From: Mahella sp.
GTDB lineage: Bacteria > Bacillota > Clostridia > Mahellales > Mahellaceae
Length of the DNA: 64,000 nt
NCBI RefSeq assembly: GCF_020054945.1
Contig: NZ_JAIHAU010000009.1
Span: forward strand, 1 to 64,000
Direction of reading: 5' to 3'
Notes under the pieces: model-generated
What the model saw: only the letters and a program-made list of their open reading frames with translations
Told to the model about the DNA's origin: nothing
The model's database searches: none
Shown here: positions 62,043 to 64,000 of the stretch, one piece after another
How positions within the stretch are numbered: the first letter of the stretch is position 1
How the letters are laid out: every line of letters begins with the position of its first letter
Program-made: the position numbers and the translations under genes

Positions 62043-62777
62043 ATGCGCAACATTATTTTTGCGGCAATCGCACTGCTCATGACGCTTATTATGGCAGGTT
62101 ATGCGCCTGTAAATACATCATGGGCCGATGATGTCGCACAAACGCAAAGAGCATTTATGAATATGGATATAATGCCAGAAGTTTATAGTATCAATGCGTG
62201 GATTAACGTAAATAATAAGGGACGCGGGGATACAAACCTCAAGGAGTTGGGCAATGACGTGGCAATGGCGGTAGGCATCATGAAAACGCCTTATAGATAC
62301 AATGCCGCAGATGATGGGGCACAACATTGGATAAATATATACAGCGGTAATGTATCCGTATCGGTCAAAATGCCAAATGGGGCTGACGATGCGCAAACTT
62401 ATATAACCGTAAATGCCAGCGGCGACATCCAAAACGCTGAATTGGAGGATATTGTAGAATCTATAGAAAAAGGACTGAAGCAATACAGCGAAGATATTCA
62501 TATGAGCCTTGCGCTGAAAGGGCATATTAAAGGCGAGGCTAGACAACAAACGCTCGATAGATTGAATGGCGTTGCTTTTGAAACGTTGAATGCACAATAT
62601 GTGGAGGGCATAAAATCCGAAAAGCTGAGCAGTACGACCGCTTATAGTCCTTCTATAAAGCATTATGTCGATATAAAGGGACGCAAAGCCAATATGCAGC
62701 TTGCCGCGCGATATAATTCCTATGATGACCGTACTGACGTATGGTTGGGTATGCCGCTTATTACAGTAGAGTATTGA
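62043..62777 (+). CDS. ywmB: YwmB-family secreted protein
   Basis: A 244-residue protein with an N-terminal signal sequence (IIFAAIALLMTLIMAGYAP) and the YwmB fold of about 200 residues, known to be TATA-binding-protein-like but without known activity. The gene commonly precedes murA in Firmicutes, as here. ATG 62043 has TTGGAGGAG upstream; an in-frame TTG at 62028 lies within that ribosome-binding site and is not the start. Confidence 0.8.
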   Translation: MRNIIFAAIALLMTLIMAGYAPVNTSWADDVAQTQRAFMNMDIMPEVYSINAWINVNNKGRGDTNLKELGNDVAMAVGIMKTPYRYNAADDGAQHWINIYSGNVSVSVKMPNGADDAQTYITVNASGDIQNAELEDIVESIEKGLKQYSEDIHMSLALKGHIKGEARQQTLDRLNGVAFETLNAQYVEGIKSEKLSSTTAYSPSIKHYVDIKGRKANMQLAARYNSYDDRTDVWLGMPLITVEY

Positions 62778-62930
62778 ATTGACATACTCACACGAATAAA
62801 CTCGTAGGATCCTGGTTCATCTTTGAAAAGGTGGGATTTCTCAGCGGTAGATCGTAACCTAAGGCATGATAATAACGTATAATGATTAGTGGGTTTAAAA
62901 CTTGCAATAAAGTTTGGGAGGCATCGAGAA

Positions 62931-64000
<1,070 letters not shown>

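Overview
This 64 kb window looks like part of a chromosome from an anaerobic, probably thermophilic, low-GC Firmicute of the Thermoanaerobacterales/Clostridia type. The signs are an adenosylcobalamin-dependent (class II) ribonucleotide reductase, a four-subunit 2-oxoacid:ferredoxin oxidoreductase, an H-NOX receptor of the Thermoanaerobacter type, CdaA/CdaR, HPr kinase, a SAM-I riboswitch before metK and MazEF of the EndoA type. Ile is encoded unusually often by ATA. From memory Mahella australiensis or a relative fits best; that naming is inference. I saw no rRNA, tRNA, CRISPR array or intact insertion sequence.

Layout. 0-28 kb is a housekeeping stretch almost entirely on the + strand: surE, an RpiR regulator, a histidine phosphatase, a broken flavoprotein gene, nrdJ carrying an intein under a tandem NrdR operator, cheX, nnr, mazEF, a broken H-NOX chemoreceptor, then a closely packed run cdaA-cdaR-ATPase-vorDBAC-uvrC-GGDEF/HD-GYP-hprK-pgi/pmi-(broken PHP)-ROK-murB, and finally riboswitch-metK, with fumarase (fumAB) convergent to it. 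29-38 kb is accessory: a truncated secreted lamin-tail-domain protein behind a PHO box, a MacB-like ABC exporter whose permease has an in-frame stop, an ABC-2 exporter, and pabB-pabC coupled to it.

38-56 kb is the most interesting part. A divergent RpiR regulator and a PHO box precede an ECF-type importer (S-like membrane protein, fused double ATPase, EcfT) and a PHP phosphoesterase. Next, behind another PHO box, comes a C-P lyase locus phnDCEE-GHIJKLM plus a TIM-barrel protein, a hexapeptide acyltransferase, a GNAT acetyltransferase and a PhnF-type GntR regulator, closed by a strong terminator. Three promoters in the window share one geometry: TTAACA-like repeats every 11 bp with the -10 hexamer beginning 15 nt after the start of the last repeat. 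I read this as one PhoP regulon for phosphonate scavenging, with the ECF/PHP module as a little-described partner.

56-64 kb holds an L,D-transpeptidase, a minus-strand operon (ferredoxin, a 1175-residue glycosyltransferase/GH130 fusion, a GT4 glycosyltransferase), then ywmB and the start of murA.

A recurring oddity: four genes (BaiN-like flavoprotein, H-NOX receptor, PHP phosphatase, murA) each lack an internal block of roughly 30-55 codons and change frame at the join, while both flanks are well conserved. Because murA is normally essential, sequence loss during assembly must be considered beside real pseudogene formation.
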